55,718 bases of DNA from Deltaproteobacteria bacterium (GCA_007693595.1 REDI01000009.1:1-55718); one strand, 5' to 3'; counted from the stretch's first letter, positions 17,943-27,735 are shown. Notes: a model not told the origin generated them from the sequence alone. A program made the numbers and translations.

Positions 17943-18425
17943 GTGCGACCTCTCCCTCCCAACGCCCTAGTGCTCCCCACCCCGCCCTGGATGCGGGTGC
18001 TCGGGCTGCTGCTCCTCATCGGCCTGTCGATCTACTTCATCGCTGCCTTCAAGTACAAAGCGCACCAGACCATGCCCGGCTGGCTGGTGATCGGAGCTTG
18101 GTCGATGTTCACGGCGAAGGACGCGCGCCATGTCGAGGTCGAGGCCAAGGCACTCGCGGGCGGAGAGTGGCACAGCCTGGATCTTCCCAAGATCTTTCCC
18201 TACCGCTGGGAGAGCGGGCACCGCTACCACCGCCGCCACGTCCGCCGAAGCAAGAAGAACCTCGGCATCCTGGCCCAGGCTGCGTGCACCCGGAGCGGGC
18301 TGGACCCCGAGCGGATCCGCTTCACCGAGCTCCAGTGGACCCGAACGCTGGGGAGCTTCGTTCAGCCCCAAGACGATCTCGAGCGGATCCCCCTGGGCAC
18401 CTTCCGTTGCGAGCGGCCGCGATGA
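17943..18425 (+). CDS. Membrane-anchored partner of HTTM-like protein
   Basis: This is a 160-residue protein of no family I recognise. One transmembrane helix lies near residues 18-36 (VLGLLLLIGLSIYFIAAF), followed by a soluble basic domain. The start is uncertain: GTG 17943, GTG 17970 and ATG 17991 are all in frame and none has a clear ribosome-binding site. The ATG at 17991 would leave a compact anchor. Its stop overlaps the ATG of the HTTM-like gene (ATGA), a strong sign of co-translation. A joint membrane function is inferred. Confidence 0.7.
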   Translation: MRPLPPNALVLPTPPWMRVLGLLLLIGLSIYFIAAFKYKAHQTMPGWLVIGAWSMFTAKDARHVEVEAKALAGGEWHSLDLPKIFPYRWESGHRYHRRHVRRSKKNLGILAQAACTRSGLDPERIRFTELQWTRTLGSFVQPQDDLERIPLGTFRCERPR

Positions 18426-19306
18426 GCCCGCCCCGCGACAGCCTGGAGGCCTGGTTCGAGCCCACCTGGGCCGGTGGCTGGACCCTGTGCCGGCTGCTCT
18501 GGGTCCTCGCGGCTGGCATGGCCCATCTCCCACGCCACAAGGGGATCGGTGACGTCTACGGGAGCGCCGACGCGATCCTCATCAGCCACACCTTCCGCCT
18601 GAACGAGTGGATGCTCGTCACCCCGACCCACGCCTGGGCCGCGTGGCTTCTCGGCAGTGCTGGCCTGTTCGCGGTCGCCTACGGCGGACGCCTCTTGCCC
18701 CTCGGACTGTTCGCCTGGGCTGGCGGGAGCTGGTTCCTCATCGCCAGCGAGGCCTACAACGCCAAGGCCTATGATCGCTTGCTCACCTGGATCGCCTTGG
18801 CGATCCTCTTCTCGCCCGCGTGGCGCCGTCAGCTCGGCCGGACCTGGGCCAGCCCGTTGGGCCGCTACCTCATGATCGTCGTCTTCATCGCCATCTATGG
18901 CTCGACCGGCATGTTCAAGCTGCTCTTCGAGCCCTCATGGACCGGCGATGGCAGCGCGCTCGCCTACAACTTCGTCTCTCTGCAGTTCGGCATGCGGCCT
19001 GTGGCGGTGGTCTTGTCGGGGCTGCCCTGGATCGCAGGCCCGATGTCTTGGTTTACCCTTATCTTCGAGCTACTCTTCCCCTTCTTGATCTGGCTGCGCC
19101 GCACCAACCCCTGGATCTTGCTCGCCGGGATCCTCTTTCACCTGGGCTTGCTGGTGCTGATGGACGTCGGCCCCTTCGGCTTCGTGGCCCTCAGCGCCTA
19201 CCCGGTGCTGCTCCACCCCGAGACGGCCCGCGAGCTCTGGGGCACGATCGAAGACTCCCTGCGCAGCCGAGCGCCAGCGCTCTCGCGGTGGTTCCTGGGT
19301 TCCTAA
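18422..19306 (+). CDS. HTTM/gamma-carboxylase-like integral membrane protein
   Basis: The 294-residue protein has about six hydrophobic helices. The segment YGSTGMFKLLFEPSWTGDGSALAY resembles the conserved Y-x-x-SG-x-x-KL...W-x-x-G-x-A signature of HTTM (horizontally transferred transmembrane) and vitamin-K-carboxylase-like proteins. The start is ATG 18422, overlapping the stop of the upstream membrane-anchored protein. It ends nine bases from the convergent glgA stop. In bacteria this family often occurs as a two-gene cassette with a small soluble-domain partner, as here. The substrate is unknown. Confidence 0.75.
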   Translation: MSPPRDSLEAWFEPTWAGGWTLCRLLWVLAAGMAHLPRHKGIGDVYGSADAILISHTFRLNEWMLVTPTHAWAAWLLGSAGLFAVAYGGRLLPLGLFAWAGGSWFLIASEAYNAKAYDRLLTWIALAILFSPAWRRQLGRTWASPLGRYLMIVVFIAIYGSTGMFKLLFEPSWTGDGSALAYNFVSLQFGMRPVAVVLSGLPWIAGPMSWFTLIFELLFPFLIWLRRTNPWILLAGILFHLGLLVLMDVGPFGFVALSAYPVLLHPETARELWGTIEDSLRSRAPALSRWFLGS

Positions 19307-19314
19307 GCGCACGC

Positions 19315-20787
19315 TCACAGGCCCGCGAGCGGCTCCCCAGCCAGAGAGGCGCGACGCGCGATGGCGCGCTGGTAGACCCCCTCGTACTCTTCGGCGGCCC
19401 GCTCCCACCCGAAGCGCTGGCGCATCCCCCGCTGCTGCAGCGCCCGGAACGCCTCGGGCCGAGAGAAGTAGAGCCCTAAGGCCGACTCGATAGCGCGCTG
19501 AAAGGAGCGGAGATCGTGGTGGAGGAAGACGTAGCCCGTTCCCCGTTCCCGCTCGGGATCGACGGGGACGACGGTGTCGACCAAGCCCCCCGTCGCGTGC
19601 ACGATCGGAACGGTGCCATACCGAAGGCTGTAGAGCTGGTTCAGCCCACAGGGCTCGAAGCGCGAAGGCATCAGGAAGAGGTCTGATCCCGCCTCGATCA
19701 GGTGGGCGCGATCTTCGTCGTAGCCGACCCACGAGCCCACCCGCCCCGGATAGCGGCCCGGCGCAGACATCATCCAGCCCTCGTGGTGTGGATCGCCGCT
19801 CCCGAGCAGCACGACCTGCGCCCCCCGCTGCACCATCCAAGGCAGAAGCGCCTCGATGAAGTCCACCCCCTTTTGGTAGACCAGCCGTCCGATAAAGGCG
19901 ACCACCGGGGCGTCTGGATCCTCGGCGAGCCCGAAGCGCCGCTGGAGCACCCGCTTGCACTCCGCCTTACCCGACAAGTCTTCGGCCGAGAAGGTGGCGG
20001 GCAAGCGTGGATCGGTCTGCGGTTCCCAGTCGTTGCCCACCCCGTTCACGATGCCGTGCAGATCCGACCAGCGCGCGCCGAGCAAGGGCTCGAGGCCATG
20101 CCCGAGGTGGGTCGTGATCTCGCGGGCATACGTGGGCGAGACGGTGATGAGCTGATCCGCCGTCGCCACCCCCGCCTTGAGCGGTGAGAGCCGCCCCCGA
20201 TGCTCGACGGTGGAGCGCCATCTTCCCGGAAGGTCGAGGGCGTCGAAGTGGGCTAGCTCGTGCGAGCCGTGGTGTGCGACGTTGTGCAGGGCGAGGACGC
20301 TCGGGGCGCGTAGGAATCGGCCCGCCGGGCGGAAGACTGCGTCGAGGAAGAGCGGCGCGAGGGCGGTGTGCCAGTCGTTGGCATGAAAGACCAGCTCGTC
20401 GCCCAGGCGACCTCCCGGAAGTGGGAGATCCGGGACCTGGAGCGCCGCACGGCAGAGCAGGCTGAAGCGGAAGAGGTTGTCTCCGAAAGAACCCTTGGCG
20501 TCGCCGTAGATGCCCGAGCGGCGAAAGCTTGGGTGATCGACGAAGAGGTGCTGGACGCCGTCGCGCTCGAGGTAGGTCCACGAGACCTGATGATGGGCCC
20601 CATAGAGCCAGGCCCCGCCGCGCCAGGGGGTCTCGCGCACCTCGTCGTAGGCCGCGTAGCGCGGCGCGACGGTGACGACTCGGTGCCCCCGCGCCGCCAG
20701 GGCCGCAGGCAGGGCCCCGCAGACGTCTCCGAGGCCACCAGCCTTGGACCAAGGTACAATCTCAGAGGAAAGCTGAAGGATCTGCAC
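19315..20787 (-). CDS. glgA: Glycogen synthase (ADP-glucose)
   Basis: The 490-residue GT5 enzyme transfers glucose from ADP-glucose to alpha-1,4-glucan. The nucleotide-sugar motif KAGGLGDV starts at Lys15. The C-terminal GT-B half shows VAFIGRLVYQKGVDF, the donor-site SRFEPCGLNQLYSLRYGTVPIVHATGGLVDTV, and a normal end. The start is GTG 20787 with GGGAGG seven bases upstream. No glgB, glgC or glgP lies nearby, so it is an isolated copy. It converges with the HTTM-like gene. Confidence 0.96.
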   Translation of the reverse strand: MQILQLSSEIVPWSKAGGLGDVCGALPAALAARGHRVVTVAPRYAAYDEVRETPWRGGAWLYGAHHQVSWTYLERDGVQHLFVDHPSFRRSGIYGDAKGSFGDNLFRFSLLCRAALQVPDLPLPGGRLGDELVFHANDWHTALAPLFLDAVFRPAGRFLRAPSVLALHNVAHHGSHELAHFDALDLPGRWRSTVEHRGRLSPLKAGVATADQLITVSPTYAREITTHLGHGLEPLLGARWSDLHGIVNGVGNDWEPQTDPRLPATFSAEDLSGKAECKRVLQRRFGLAEDPDAPVVAFIGRLVYQKGVDFIEALLPWMVQRGAQVVLLGSGDPHHEGWMMSAPGRYPGRVGSWVGYDEDRAHLIEAGSDLFLMPSRFEPCGLNQLYSLRYGTVPIVHATGGLVDTVVPVDPERERGTGYVFLHHDLRSFQRAIESALGLYFSRPEAFRALQQRGMRQRFGWERAAEEYEGVYQRAIARRASLAGEPLAGL

Positions 20788-20906
20788 GGCACCTCCCGAG
20801 GGCTCCCCACGGTAGCGCAGCGGGGCGCGCGCGTCAGCCCTAGGAGCCCTTGCGATCGCGCCAGAGGCGGATAAACCCTTTTTGTCACCATGGTGGAAGG
20901 GTCCTC

Positions 20907-21650
20907 GTGTTCCGAACGCTCTCGCTGCTGCTCCTCACCGCCTGCGCCACCACGATTTATCCTGGCGAGGTCGGCGTGCAGAGCACCTTCGGAAAGCTCG
21001 CCACCGAGCCTTCCTACCCTGGGATTACGAGCCACGGCCCCTTCGGCGTGCGCTTCTACCGCGTCCCGACCCGCAGCCGCGCCGTCGACCTCACCCACCA
21101 GGTGACCTCCCATCGCGGCACCCTCATCGAGGTCACAGCCTCGGTCGTCTACTCGGTCGATCCGACCTACGCTCCGAGCCTCATCGAGCGGATCGGGCCC
21201 GGCTACGAGCGCGAGCTGCTCGACCCGACCTTCCGGTGGTCCACCCAGCGCATCTACGCGCTCGGGCGCGCGACCAGCCGCACCAACATCGGGGAGCGCA
21301 TCCGCGACCAGATGGTCGAGAAGCTCACCCCCTACGGCATCCAGATCGAAGAGGTCGTCCTTCAGCGCAGCGCCCTACGCTCAGACCTTGTCTATCGCGC
21401 CTTTCAGGAGCGCATGCGCGCTGAGCAGCAGAGCGAGCAGATGGTCTACACCCTGCGGCAGCAGACCTCCGAAGCCGAGCGTCTGGTCATCGAGGCCGAA
21501 GGGCAGCGCGACGCCTATGACATCCTCAGCGAAGGGCTCACCCACTCGATCCTGAACGACGAAGCGATCACAACCTTCCAGCGCCTCGCTTCGTCTCCCA
21601 ACGCCAAGGTGATCGTCGGGGGCGGTCCCCCGATCCTACGCATCGAGTGA
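20907..21650 (+). CDS. SPFH/prohibitin-domain lipoprotein
   Basis: The 247-residue protein has a lipobox LLLTAC (Cys13) and then an SPFH (band 7) domain: GEVGVQSTFGK, FRVPTRSRAVDLTHQV-type strands, and VYSVDPTYAPSLIERIG. A charged helix rich in Gln/Glu/Ala (EERMRAEQQSEQMVYTL-like) follows. I start it at GTG 20907 because GGAAGG lies six bases upstream; the longer frame from 20850 lacks this. Its stop overlaps the start of the HyuA/HyuB gene (GTGA). SPFH proteins scaffold membrane microdomains and protease complexes. Lipid anchoring instead of a transmembrane helix suggests a periplasmic-side scaffold. Confidence 0.85.
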   Translation: MFRTLSLLLLTACATTIYPGEVGVQSTFGKLATEPSYPGITSHGPFGVRFYRVPTRSRAVDLTHQVTSHRGTLIEVTASVVYSVDPTYAPSLIERIGPGYERELLDPTFRWSTQRIYALGRATSRTNIGERIRDQMVEKLTPYGIQIEEVVLQRSALRSDLVYRAFQERMRAEQQSEQMVYTLRQQTSEAERLVIEAEGQRDAYDILSEGLTHSILNDEAITTFQRLASSPNAKVIVGGGPPILRIE

Positions 21651-24600
21651 GCCCCGACCGCACCCGAACCTTCATCGACCGAGGCGGCACCTTCACCGAT
21701 GTCGTCACCCTCTCGCCCGACGGCGAGCTGACCGTCCGCAAGGTGCCCTCCGACCGCGCGGTGCTCGGAGCGCTGGCCGAAGGTGACCTGACCTTCGGCA
21801 CGACCGTCGCGACCAACGCCCTGCTCGAGCGTGCCGGGGTACCCACGGTGCTCTTCATCACCCAGGGCTTCGAGGATCTGCCCGCGATCGGCGACATGAG
21901 CCGCCCCGATCTCTTCGACCCCACGGTGGTCGCCCCCGCTCCGCTGTGCGGGACGGTCATCGGGGTGCCCGGACGACTGAGCGCCGAAGGGCGCGAGATC
22001 GAGCCCCTCGGTCTTCCCTCCGATCTCGATCTGAGCGCCTTTCAAGCTGCGGCGATCGCGCTGCTCCACGGGCCCGCGCAGCCCGCACACGAGCTGGCCC
22101 TGGCCGCCTGGCTGCGCGAGCGCGCGCCCCACCTGCACCTCTCCCTCGGCCACCAGATCGATCCCGAGGTCGGCTACCTCGCCCGGATCCACACCACCCT
22201 GGTCGACGCCTCCATCACGCCGGTTCTGCGACGCGCTCTGGAGCGCGACCAGATCCCCGACGACGCCCTCGCCATGCGGTCCGACGGGAGCCTGTGCCGC
22301 GCCCCCGAGCTCCGCGCCCCCGAGGCGGTCCTCTCTGGCCCCGCCGGGGGCGTGCTGGCGGTGGCGGCGATCGCCGCCCAGGCTGGCTTCCATCGGGCGG
22401 TCGGCCTGGACATGGGCGGCACGAGCACCGATGTCTGCCGCGTCGACCACGGCGAGCTCCCCCGGCGCGAGGGTGCCCTCGAGGTCGCGGGGGTCAGGCT
22501 GCGTCGACCCATCCTCGAGGTGCACACCATCGCGGCGGGCGGGGGCAGCGTGCTCTCGATGCAAGACGGCACTCTCCACGTCGGCCCCCAGAGCGCTGGC
22601 GCCGATCCCGGACCCCAGTGCTACGGCCGCGGAGGGCCTCCCACCGTCACCGACGCGGCCCTGACGGCGGGCCTCATCGATCCCCTCGCCTTCGATCCCC
22701 CCTTGCAGCCCGAGAAGGTGGCGCTTCCCGCCCCCGCCCAGGACTTCCTCGACCTCGCCCGAGAGCGCATGGCGTCGGCGGTGCGCCAGATCGCCGAGGC
22801 GCGGGGCGTCGATCTGAGCGATCACGCGCTGGTCGCCTACGGCGGGGCCGCGGGTCAGCACGCCGCCGAAGTCGCGGCTCGACTAGGGATCCGAACCGTA
22901 CTCATTCACCCCTGCGCCTCCGTGCTCTCCGCCTTTGGCCAATGCCTCGCCCGCCCCGAAGAAGAAGCCCTCGAGGCCTGCTGGAGCCCCCTCCAAGCGC
23001 TCTGGCCCTCGCTCTTCGACCGGCTGCGGGCGCTCGAGCGGGAGCTTCCCGACCTGGGGGAGACGACCTGGCTCCTCGAGCTGCGGAGCGAGGGCACCGA
23101 TCACGCCCTCCTGCTCTCGATCGACGAGCGCGACGATCTCGGCTCCATCGCCGAGGCCTTCCGCGCGGTGCACCACCAGCGCTACGGCTTTGTCCCCAGC
23201 GATCCAACCCTCGAGGTCGTCAACCTCCGGGTGCGGACCTTCGCTCCTCCCAGGGCGCCCCCTCCGGTCCACGGCGACCCCTGGTCGATCGGCGAGGAGC
23301 CGCGTCCGGGACCCCTCCTGATCCTCAGCGACACCACCGCGGTCGCTGTGCCACCCGGATGGCTCGCGCGGCGCGACCGGGGCCTGCTGCGGCTCGACCA
23401 CGTCGATCGCGCCGAGCCTGCCCCACCGACCGCGCGAACATCAGCGGGTCTCTCGCTGTGGGGGCATCGGTTCATGGCCGTCGCCGAGAGCGCGGGCGAG
23501 GTCCTCCGACGGCTTGCCCGATCCGTCAATATCCGGGAGCGCCTCGACTTCTCGTGCGCGATCTTCGACCCCGAGGGGCGGCTGGTGGCGAACGCGCCCC
23601 ATATCCCGGTCCACCTGGGGGCCATGGGCGAGACCGTGCGCGATCTCCTCGCCTCCGACGAGCCGATCGTCCCAGGGCAGGCCTGGCTGACCAACGATCC
23701 CTTCGCCGGGGGCTCCCACCTGCCCGATCTCACGGTGATCACGGCGGTGGAGCACGAAGACACGGTCTTCTTCGTCGCGAACCGGGCGCATCATGCCGAT
23801 GTTGGCGGCCTCACCCCCGGCTCCATGCCCCCTCGATCCAAGTCCCTCGCCGAGGAGGGCTTCGTCGTGCGCCGCCTGGCCCTCCTTCAAGGGAGCTCCC
23901 TCCGGCCGGACCTCGCCGAGCTCCTCGCCGAGAGCCGCGCCCTGCCGACGGTACTCGCCGATCTTCAGGCACAGATCGCGGCCAACCACCAGGCGGCGAC
24001 GCTGCTGCGCACCTTGGGGCCCGCGTCGCTGATCCGCACCTGGATGAGACACCTCCAGGCCCTCTCGGCCCAAGCCGTCACCGATCTGCTCCCCAGTCTG
24101 CGAGCCGGCGAGGCCCAGGACCGCCTCGACGATCTCGACCTGAGACTCCGGCTCACTCCCTCTTCGGGCAGCCTGCACGTCGACTTCTCCGGTACGACTG
24201 GCCCCCACCCAGGCAACCTCAACGCCCCGCCCGCCGTGGTCCGCGCGGCGGTCCTCTACGCCCTACGAGTCTTGATCGGCCGCCCGATCCCCCTGAACGA
24301 GGGCACGCTCGAGCCTCTCGACCTGAGCCTTCCTCACCCGAGCCTGCTCAGCCCCCCGAGCGGCGTGGCGGTGGCGGGAGGCAACGTCGAGACGAGCCAG
24401 CGCATCGTCGATCTCGTGCTTCGCGCCACCGGGCGAGCCGCAGCGGGCGCGGGCTCCATGAGCAACCTGACGCTCGGCGGCGAAGGGTGGAGCTTCTACG
24501 AGACCCTCGGAGGCGGCGCGGGGGGCCGACCCGACGGCCCGGGCGCGAGCGCTCGGCAAGATCACATGACCAATACCCGCGCGACCGATGTCGAGGTCCT

Positions 24601-24970
24601 CGAACATCGCCTCCCGCTCCGAGTCCACCGCTTCAGCCTCCGGCGAGGCTCTGGGGGGGCGGGCCTACACCCTGGTGGTGAAGGCCTGATCCGCGAGATC
24701 GAGGTGCTGGCCCCTGCCCACGCCAGCCTGCTCGCCTGCTGGCGCCCCCTCGGTGCTCAGGGCCTCCAAGGGGGCGCGCCGGGAGGGGCCGGCCAGGCAG
24801 CCCTCGAAGTGGACGGACAGTGGCAGCCCTGGGATGGCGCCTCGACCACGCTCCCCCGAGGGGCTCGCGTCTGCGTCCAGACCCCAGGCGGGGGCGGCTG
24901 GGGCGTGTCGACCCAGACAGATCGCTCGCGAGCCCGAGGCGAGGCGAAGCCGAGCGAAGGAGAGACATAG
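21647..24970 (+). CDS. Fused HyuA/HyuB hydantoinase / 5-oxoprolinase-type enzyme
   Basis: The 1107-residue protein fuses both subunits of the ATP-dependent hydantoinase/oxoprolinase family, which opens cyclic amides such as 5-oxoproline. The HyuA half has the phosphate-binding [10 protein letters not shown] near residue 12, [27 protein letters not shown] and [11 protein letters not shown]. The HyuB half starts near 610 with [29 protein letters not shown] and ends with a GGGGWG turn. It is somewhat shorter than typical fused oxoprolinases (about 1200-1290). The start GTG 21647 overlaps the stop of the SPFH lipoprotein gene, so the two are coupled. Exact substrate is uncertain. Confidence 0.92.
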   Translation: MSPDRTRTFIDRGGTFTDVVTLSPDGELTVRKVPSDRAVLGALAEGDLTFGTTVATNALLERAGVPTVLFITQGFEDLPAIGDMSRPDLFDPTVVAPAPLCGTVIGVPGRLSAEGREIEPLGLPSDLDLSAFQAAAIALLHGPAQPAHELALAAWLRERAPHLHLSLGHQIDPEVGYLARIHTTLVDASITPVLRRALERDQIPDDALAMRSDGSLCRAPELRAPEAVLSGPAGGVLAVAAIAAQAGFHRAVGLDMGGTSTDVCRVDHGELPRREGALEVAGVRLRRPILEVHTIAAGGGSVLSMQDGTLHVGPQSAGADPGPQCYGRGGPPTVTDAALTAGLIDPLAFDPPLQPEKVALPAPAQDFLDLARERMASAVRQIAEARGVDLSDHALVAYGGAAGQHAAEVAARLGIRTVLIHPCASVLSAFGQCLARPEEEALEACWSPLQALWPSLFDRLRALERELPDLGETTWLLELRSEGTDHALLLSIDERDDLGSIAEAFRAVHHQRYGFVPSDPTLEVVNLRVRTFAPPRAPPPVHGDPWSIGEEPRPGPLLILSDTTAVAVPPGWLARRDRGLLRLDHVDRAEPAPPTARTSAGLSLWGHRFMAVAESAGEVLRRLARSVNIRERLDFSCAIFDPEGRLVANAPHIPVHLGAMGETVRDLLASDEPIVPGQAWLTNDPFAGGSHLPDLTVITAVEHEDTVFFVANRAHHADVGGLTPGSMPPRSKSLAEEGFVVRRLALLQGSSLRPDLAELLAESRALPTVLADLQAQIAANHQAATLLRTLGPASLIRTWMRHLQALSAQAVTDLLPSLRAGEAQDRLDDLDLRLRLTPSSGSLHVDFSGTTGPHPGNLNAPPAVVRAAVLYALRVLIGRPIPLNEGTLEPLDLSLPHPSLLSPPSGVAVAGGNVETSQRIVDLVLRATGRAAAGAGSMSNLTLGGEGWSFYETLGGGAGGRPDGPGASARQDHMTNTRATDVEVLEHRLPLRVHRFSLRRGSGGAGLHPGGEGLIREIEVLAPAHASLLACWRPLGAQGLQGGAPGGAGQAALEVDGQWQPWDGASTTLPRGARVCVQTPGGGGWGVSTQTDRSRARGEAKPSEGET

Positions 24971-24992
24971 AGAGCGCTGGACTCGGGCCGAG

Positions 24993-26834
24993 TCAGTCGG
25001 CTGTGCCACGGTTCGAGTCGGTGCAGGGTGCCTCGCCGCAGCCGTGGATGACCTCGCCCTGGGTGTCGGGGTGCAGGAAGTGCACCGTCTGGGCTCGGAC
25101 GCCGGGCCAGCGACGGGGTCCGCCGTGCGCGCCGGTCTCGAAGGCGGGTCGGTTCACGTCGGGGGCACCCTCGAGCTCTGGATCAAACTGCGTGTAGGCC
25201 GGCCCGACCCGCGCGGGTGCCGCCACCTGCTCCAGGCCCCAAGGTGGCTCGACCATGGGCCCCACCGCCGCCATGCCCGCCGACCGCGCCAGGGCGCGGG
25301 TCGTGAGGTTGGGGACCTGCTCGTCGAGGAGGGCTTCTTGGAGGAGCACGTTCACCCCATCGAGCGCGTGAGCGCCCGCGTAGGGGTCGACCAGATCCCA
25401 GTGGAGCTGGGTCCAGGCGATCATGAGCGCCATCTCCGAAGGATCGGGCATCTTGTTGCGCACGATGCCGTCGAAGGCCACGAAGTTCGACGAGCGCTCC
25501 AGCATCGTGCTCCACATGCTCCCGCCGACATGCAGGACCGCCGAGGCCACCGGAAGCCCAAGAGAGATCGCGACAGAACCTTGGATCCCGCCGAGGGAGA
25601 TGCCGTAGTAGGCGGGGTCCTCGTCGCGCGCGAGGCTGCCCCCCGACTCCGCCTGAAAGACCGGCTCATCGAGGAGCTCCCCGCTGGCGACCAACTCTGC
25701 CAGCCCTCGGAGCCCCACCTGAGCCTGGACGAGCTGCTCGGTGAGCAGGGGCATACGGGTCATGTCGTTGGCGACCGAGAGCGCAAGCCCCAGATCGGGC
25801 CGAGACAAGCCGGTAAACCGCGTAGCGACCATGATGACCCCCCCCTCTTCGGCCACGCGGTGAACCGCGCTCCGGGAGGAGCCACCGAGGTAGAACTCGG
25901 AGGCGCCGAAGATCCCATGGCCAAAGATCACCACCGGCACCGTACCGGGCGGCGCGCCACGGACCGACTCGGGCACGTGGACCCAGAGGTCGAAGGACAC
26001 CTCGCCCTCGGACGTGACGGACCCGTCGGGCTCCAGCCGCAGATAGCCCTCCTCGTCGAGGACCGAGGGCACGGTGAAGCGGCCGATGGCGGTTCGCCAG
26101 CCGTCGCCGTCGGCTTGGTCGTCGACCCGCAGCTCATCCCAGGTGATCTGCGAGGTAAAGCCTTGCAGACTGGCGACCGCAGAGCGGGTGGGGCGGAGCG
26201 CGTCTTCGATAGGAAAGTCCCAGGCCAAGGCGATCTCGCCTTCGGGGAGGCCGGCCTGCTCGATGGACGCCACCAGCTCTCGGAAGTGATCGCGCAGGTG
26301 GGCGATGCTCTGGGGAGGACGACGGGAGAGGAGCGCATCGAAGCGCTCGGGCCTCGGGGTCGCCTCGGTGGTGAGCACCACCGCGACCCGGTGCTCCGGG
26401 GGAAGCGCCTGCAGGGGGCGGATCAGGAGCGACGCCTCGGCGGGCGGCGCGTTCGCATCGAGCTCGGCCATGACTGGCAGCCAGGTGCCTTCGGTGAGAT
26501 CGAGGAGACGCACGGGCCCCTGGCCCGGCGTCGGGGACCGCCAAGAGGGCAAGTCCTGGGCATCGAGCCCTTCGAGATGGACGATGGATACCTGCGCAGG
26601 AGAGAAGCCCCGCCGCCAGGCGGTGCGTCCCACATCGACCTCCATCCCGTCATACCTTGGAAGACCCTTCAGATCGACGAAGCCCTCGTCGTCGAGCTGA
26701 AAGACCGAGGGGAAGGGAGCCGCCGGACCCGTGCCCAGCAGACCTTCCCCTTGGTCGGGGACGGGGCCACACGCGGTAGAGAGGAGCGCGGACGCCGATA
26801 GGGCGATCCACGCAGCCGATCGGGCGATCCACAC
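24993..26834 (-). CDS. Lipoprotein of alpha/beta-hydrolase type
   Basis: The 613-residue protein begins at GTG 26834, which gives a signal peptide ending LLSTAC (lipidated Cys22). The frame is open further upstream through a shadow of the next gene, but no better start is visible. The central part has VVIFGHGIFG (oxyanion type) and YYGISLGGIQGSVA, a Gly-x-Ser-x-Gly elbow, so it resembles large secreted hydrolases seen in myxobacterial-type genomes. The C-terminus has HGGPRRW and HFLHPDTQGEVIHGCGEAPC, supplying His and a Cys pair. The signal peptide is encoded by a 21-base tandem duplication. Substrate unknown. Confidence 0.75.
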   Translation of the reverse strand: MWIARSAAWIALSASALLSTACGPVPDQGEGLLGTGPAAPFPSVFQLDDEGFVDLKGLPRYDGMEVDVGRTAWRRGFSPAQVSIVHLEGLDAQDLPSWRSPTPGQGPVRLLDLTEGTWLPVMAELDANAPPAEASLLIRPLQALPPEHRVAVVLTTEATPRPERFDALLSRRPPQSIAHLRDHFRELVASIEQAGLPEGEIALAWDFPIEDALRPTRSAVASLQGFTSQITWDELRVDDQADGDGWRTAIGRFTVPSVLDEEGYLRLEPDGSVTSEGEVSFDLWVHVPESVRGAPPGTVPVVIFGHGIFGASEFYLGGSSRSAVHRVAEEGGVIMVATRFTGLSRPDLGLALSVANDMTRMPLLTEQLVQAQVGLRGLAELVASGELLDEPVFQAESGGSLARDEDPAYYGISLGGIQGSVAISLGLPVASAVLHVGGSMWSTMLERSSNFVAFDGIVRNKMPDPSEMALMIAWTQLHWDLVDPYAGAHALDGVNVLLQEALLDEQVPNLTTRALARSAGMAAVGPMVEPPWGLEQVAAPARVGPAYTQFDPELEGAPDVNRPAFETGAHGGPRRWPGVRAQTVHFLHPDTQGEVIHGCGEAPCTDSNRGTAD

Positions 26835-26842
26835 AGCCGATC
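26801..26842. repeat. 21-bp tandem duplication inside a signal peptide
   Basis: Two 21-base copies (26801-26821 and 26822-26842) differ at one base. On the minus strand they encode the repeated element WIARSA at the start of the hydrolase-type lipoprotein. The duplication covers the proposed GTG start codon region, so it may have created or moved the start. Confidence 0.75.
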
Positions 26843-26871
26843 GGGTCGTCCGAACCCATTGGGAGGGGGGC

Positions 26872-27228
26872 CTAGAAGTCCTCGTCGTCATCGTCGTCGA
26901 AGGCGATGATGGTCTGCCCGGCGCGCGGCTTCTTGGGCTTGGGCGGGGGCTCTGGCACCTCTTCGGCGCCGAGGCCCGGGGGAGGAGGAGCCACCACGGT
27001 CGGGGCATCGTCGTCGGCGTAGTCATCGGGAGGCGTAGGCGCCATAGTCGGAGCTGGCGGGGGCTTCTGGGGGAGCTCTTTGTCGGACTGGGCGCTTGGG
27101 CTCGCTGCGACATCGCCGCCGTCTTTGCCACGGCGCAGCACCATGATGATGCCGCCGATGATAGCGATGAAGAAGATGAAGCAACAGGTAAGGCTACAGC
27201 AGGCGCCGATGATCGGAAAGAAATCCAT
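26872..27228 (-). CDS. Single-TM protein with Pro-rich acidic tail
   Basis: The 118-residue protein starts at ATG 27228 (GGAG upstream). It has a hydrophobic helix near residues 5-32 (IIGACCSLTCCFIFFIAIIGGIIMVL), then Arg/Lys, then a disordered Pro/Ala-rich cytoplasmic tail. The tail contains the Thr sites DDDAPTVV and GQTIIAF, each next to acidic residues, and ends in an Asp/Glu run. No family recognised. The two Thr motifs in acidic context look like phosphothreonine sites read by FHA domains (speculative). It lies 37 bases upstream of the hydrolase-type lipoprotein gene on the same strand. Confidence 0.7.
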   Translation of the reverse strand: MDFFPIIGACCSLTCCFIFFIAIIGGIIMVLRRGKDGGDVAASPSAQSDKELPQKPPPAPTMAPTPPDDYADDDAPTVVAPPPPGLGAEEVPEPPPKPKKPRAGQTIIAFDDDDDEDF

Positions 27229-27423
27229 GACTGCGAGCTCCCAGAGAGGTTGGACCGGGCCGATTGTCGACCAGGCGAGCGGCAGGGTCAAGCGCTGAAC
27301 CGAACGAACCCACGCCGCCACGCGGCGCACCTGTAGCGCCTTCGCCGCAATACGCAAGATCAGAGCCACGAGGACTTCGCTCGGGGAGGCGGACCCGGCG
27401 ACCACCGATCGCGCCGACGCGCA

Positions 27424-27735
27424 CTACTTCGCTTCGGGCCTGGCCGTATCGTTGAAGTGATAGAGCGTCGTACCCGCCGCAGCCCAGCCGAGCTCCTCGG
27501 CGACCACCCGCTCGACCACGACCCGATCCTGCTCGATGGCGTGGATCTCGCGCAGGAGTCGCTGGTTGCGAAGCTCGATTCTCTGAAGTCGCTCGTTCGC
27601 CTCGCGGAGCTCGCTCCGAAGCTCGTGTTGGCGCAGAACCCCCTTCTCACCAAACACCACCGCAAGCGAAACTGCGCCGATGAGCACCAGCGGCACGATG
27701 ACGAAGGCCAGGCGATGAACGAGGGGGGGACGCAT
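27424..27735 (-). CDS. FtsB/DivIC-like septum formation protein
   Basis: The 103-residue protein has a short N-terminus, one transmembrane helix (RLAFVIVPLVLIGAVSLAVVF), FGEKG and then a coiled coil of about 45 residues rich in Leu/Glu/Arg. A small C-terminal domain ends in ERVVAEELGWAAAGTTLYHF. This is the arrangement of FtsB/DivIC, which join FtsL and FtsQ in the divisome and span into the periplasm. The start is uncertain: ATG 27735, ATG 27768 and TTG 27792 are in frame and none has a clear ribosome-binding site. It lies downstream of the TolQ/TolR-type pair on the same strand. Confidence 0.8.
   Translation of the reverse strand: MRPPLVHRLAFVIVPLVLIGAVSLAVVFGEKGVLRQHELRSELREANERLQRIELRNQRLLREIHAIEQDRVVVERVVAEELGWAAAGTTLYHFNDTARPEAK

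Noticed and set aside
21946-24681. 911-residue + frame inside the HyuA/HyuB gene
   Set aside because: Arg/Pro-rich shadow in an alternate frame of a gene with clear family motifs.
24753-26801. 682-residue + frame opposite the hydrolase-type lipoprotein
   Set aside because: His/Arg/Gly-rich antisense translation with no motif.
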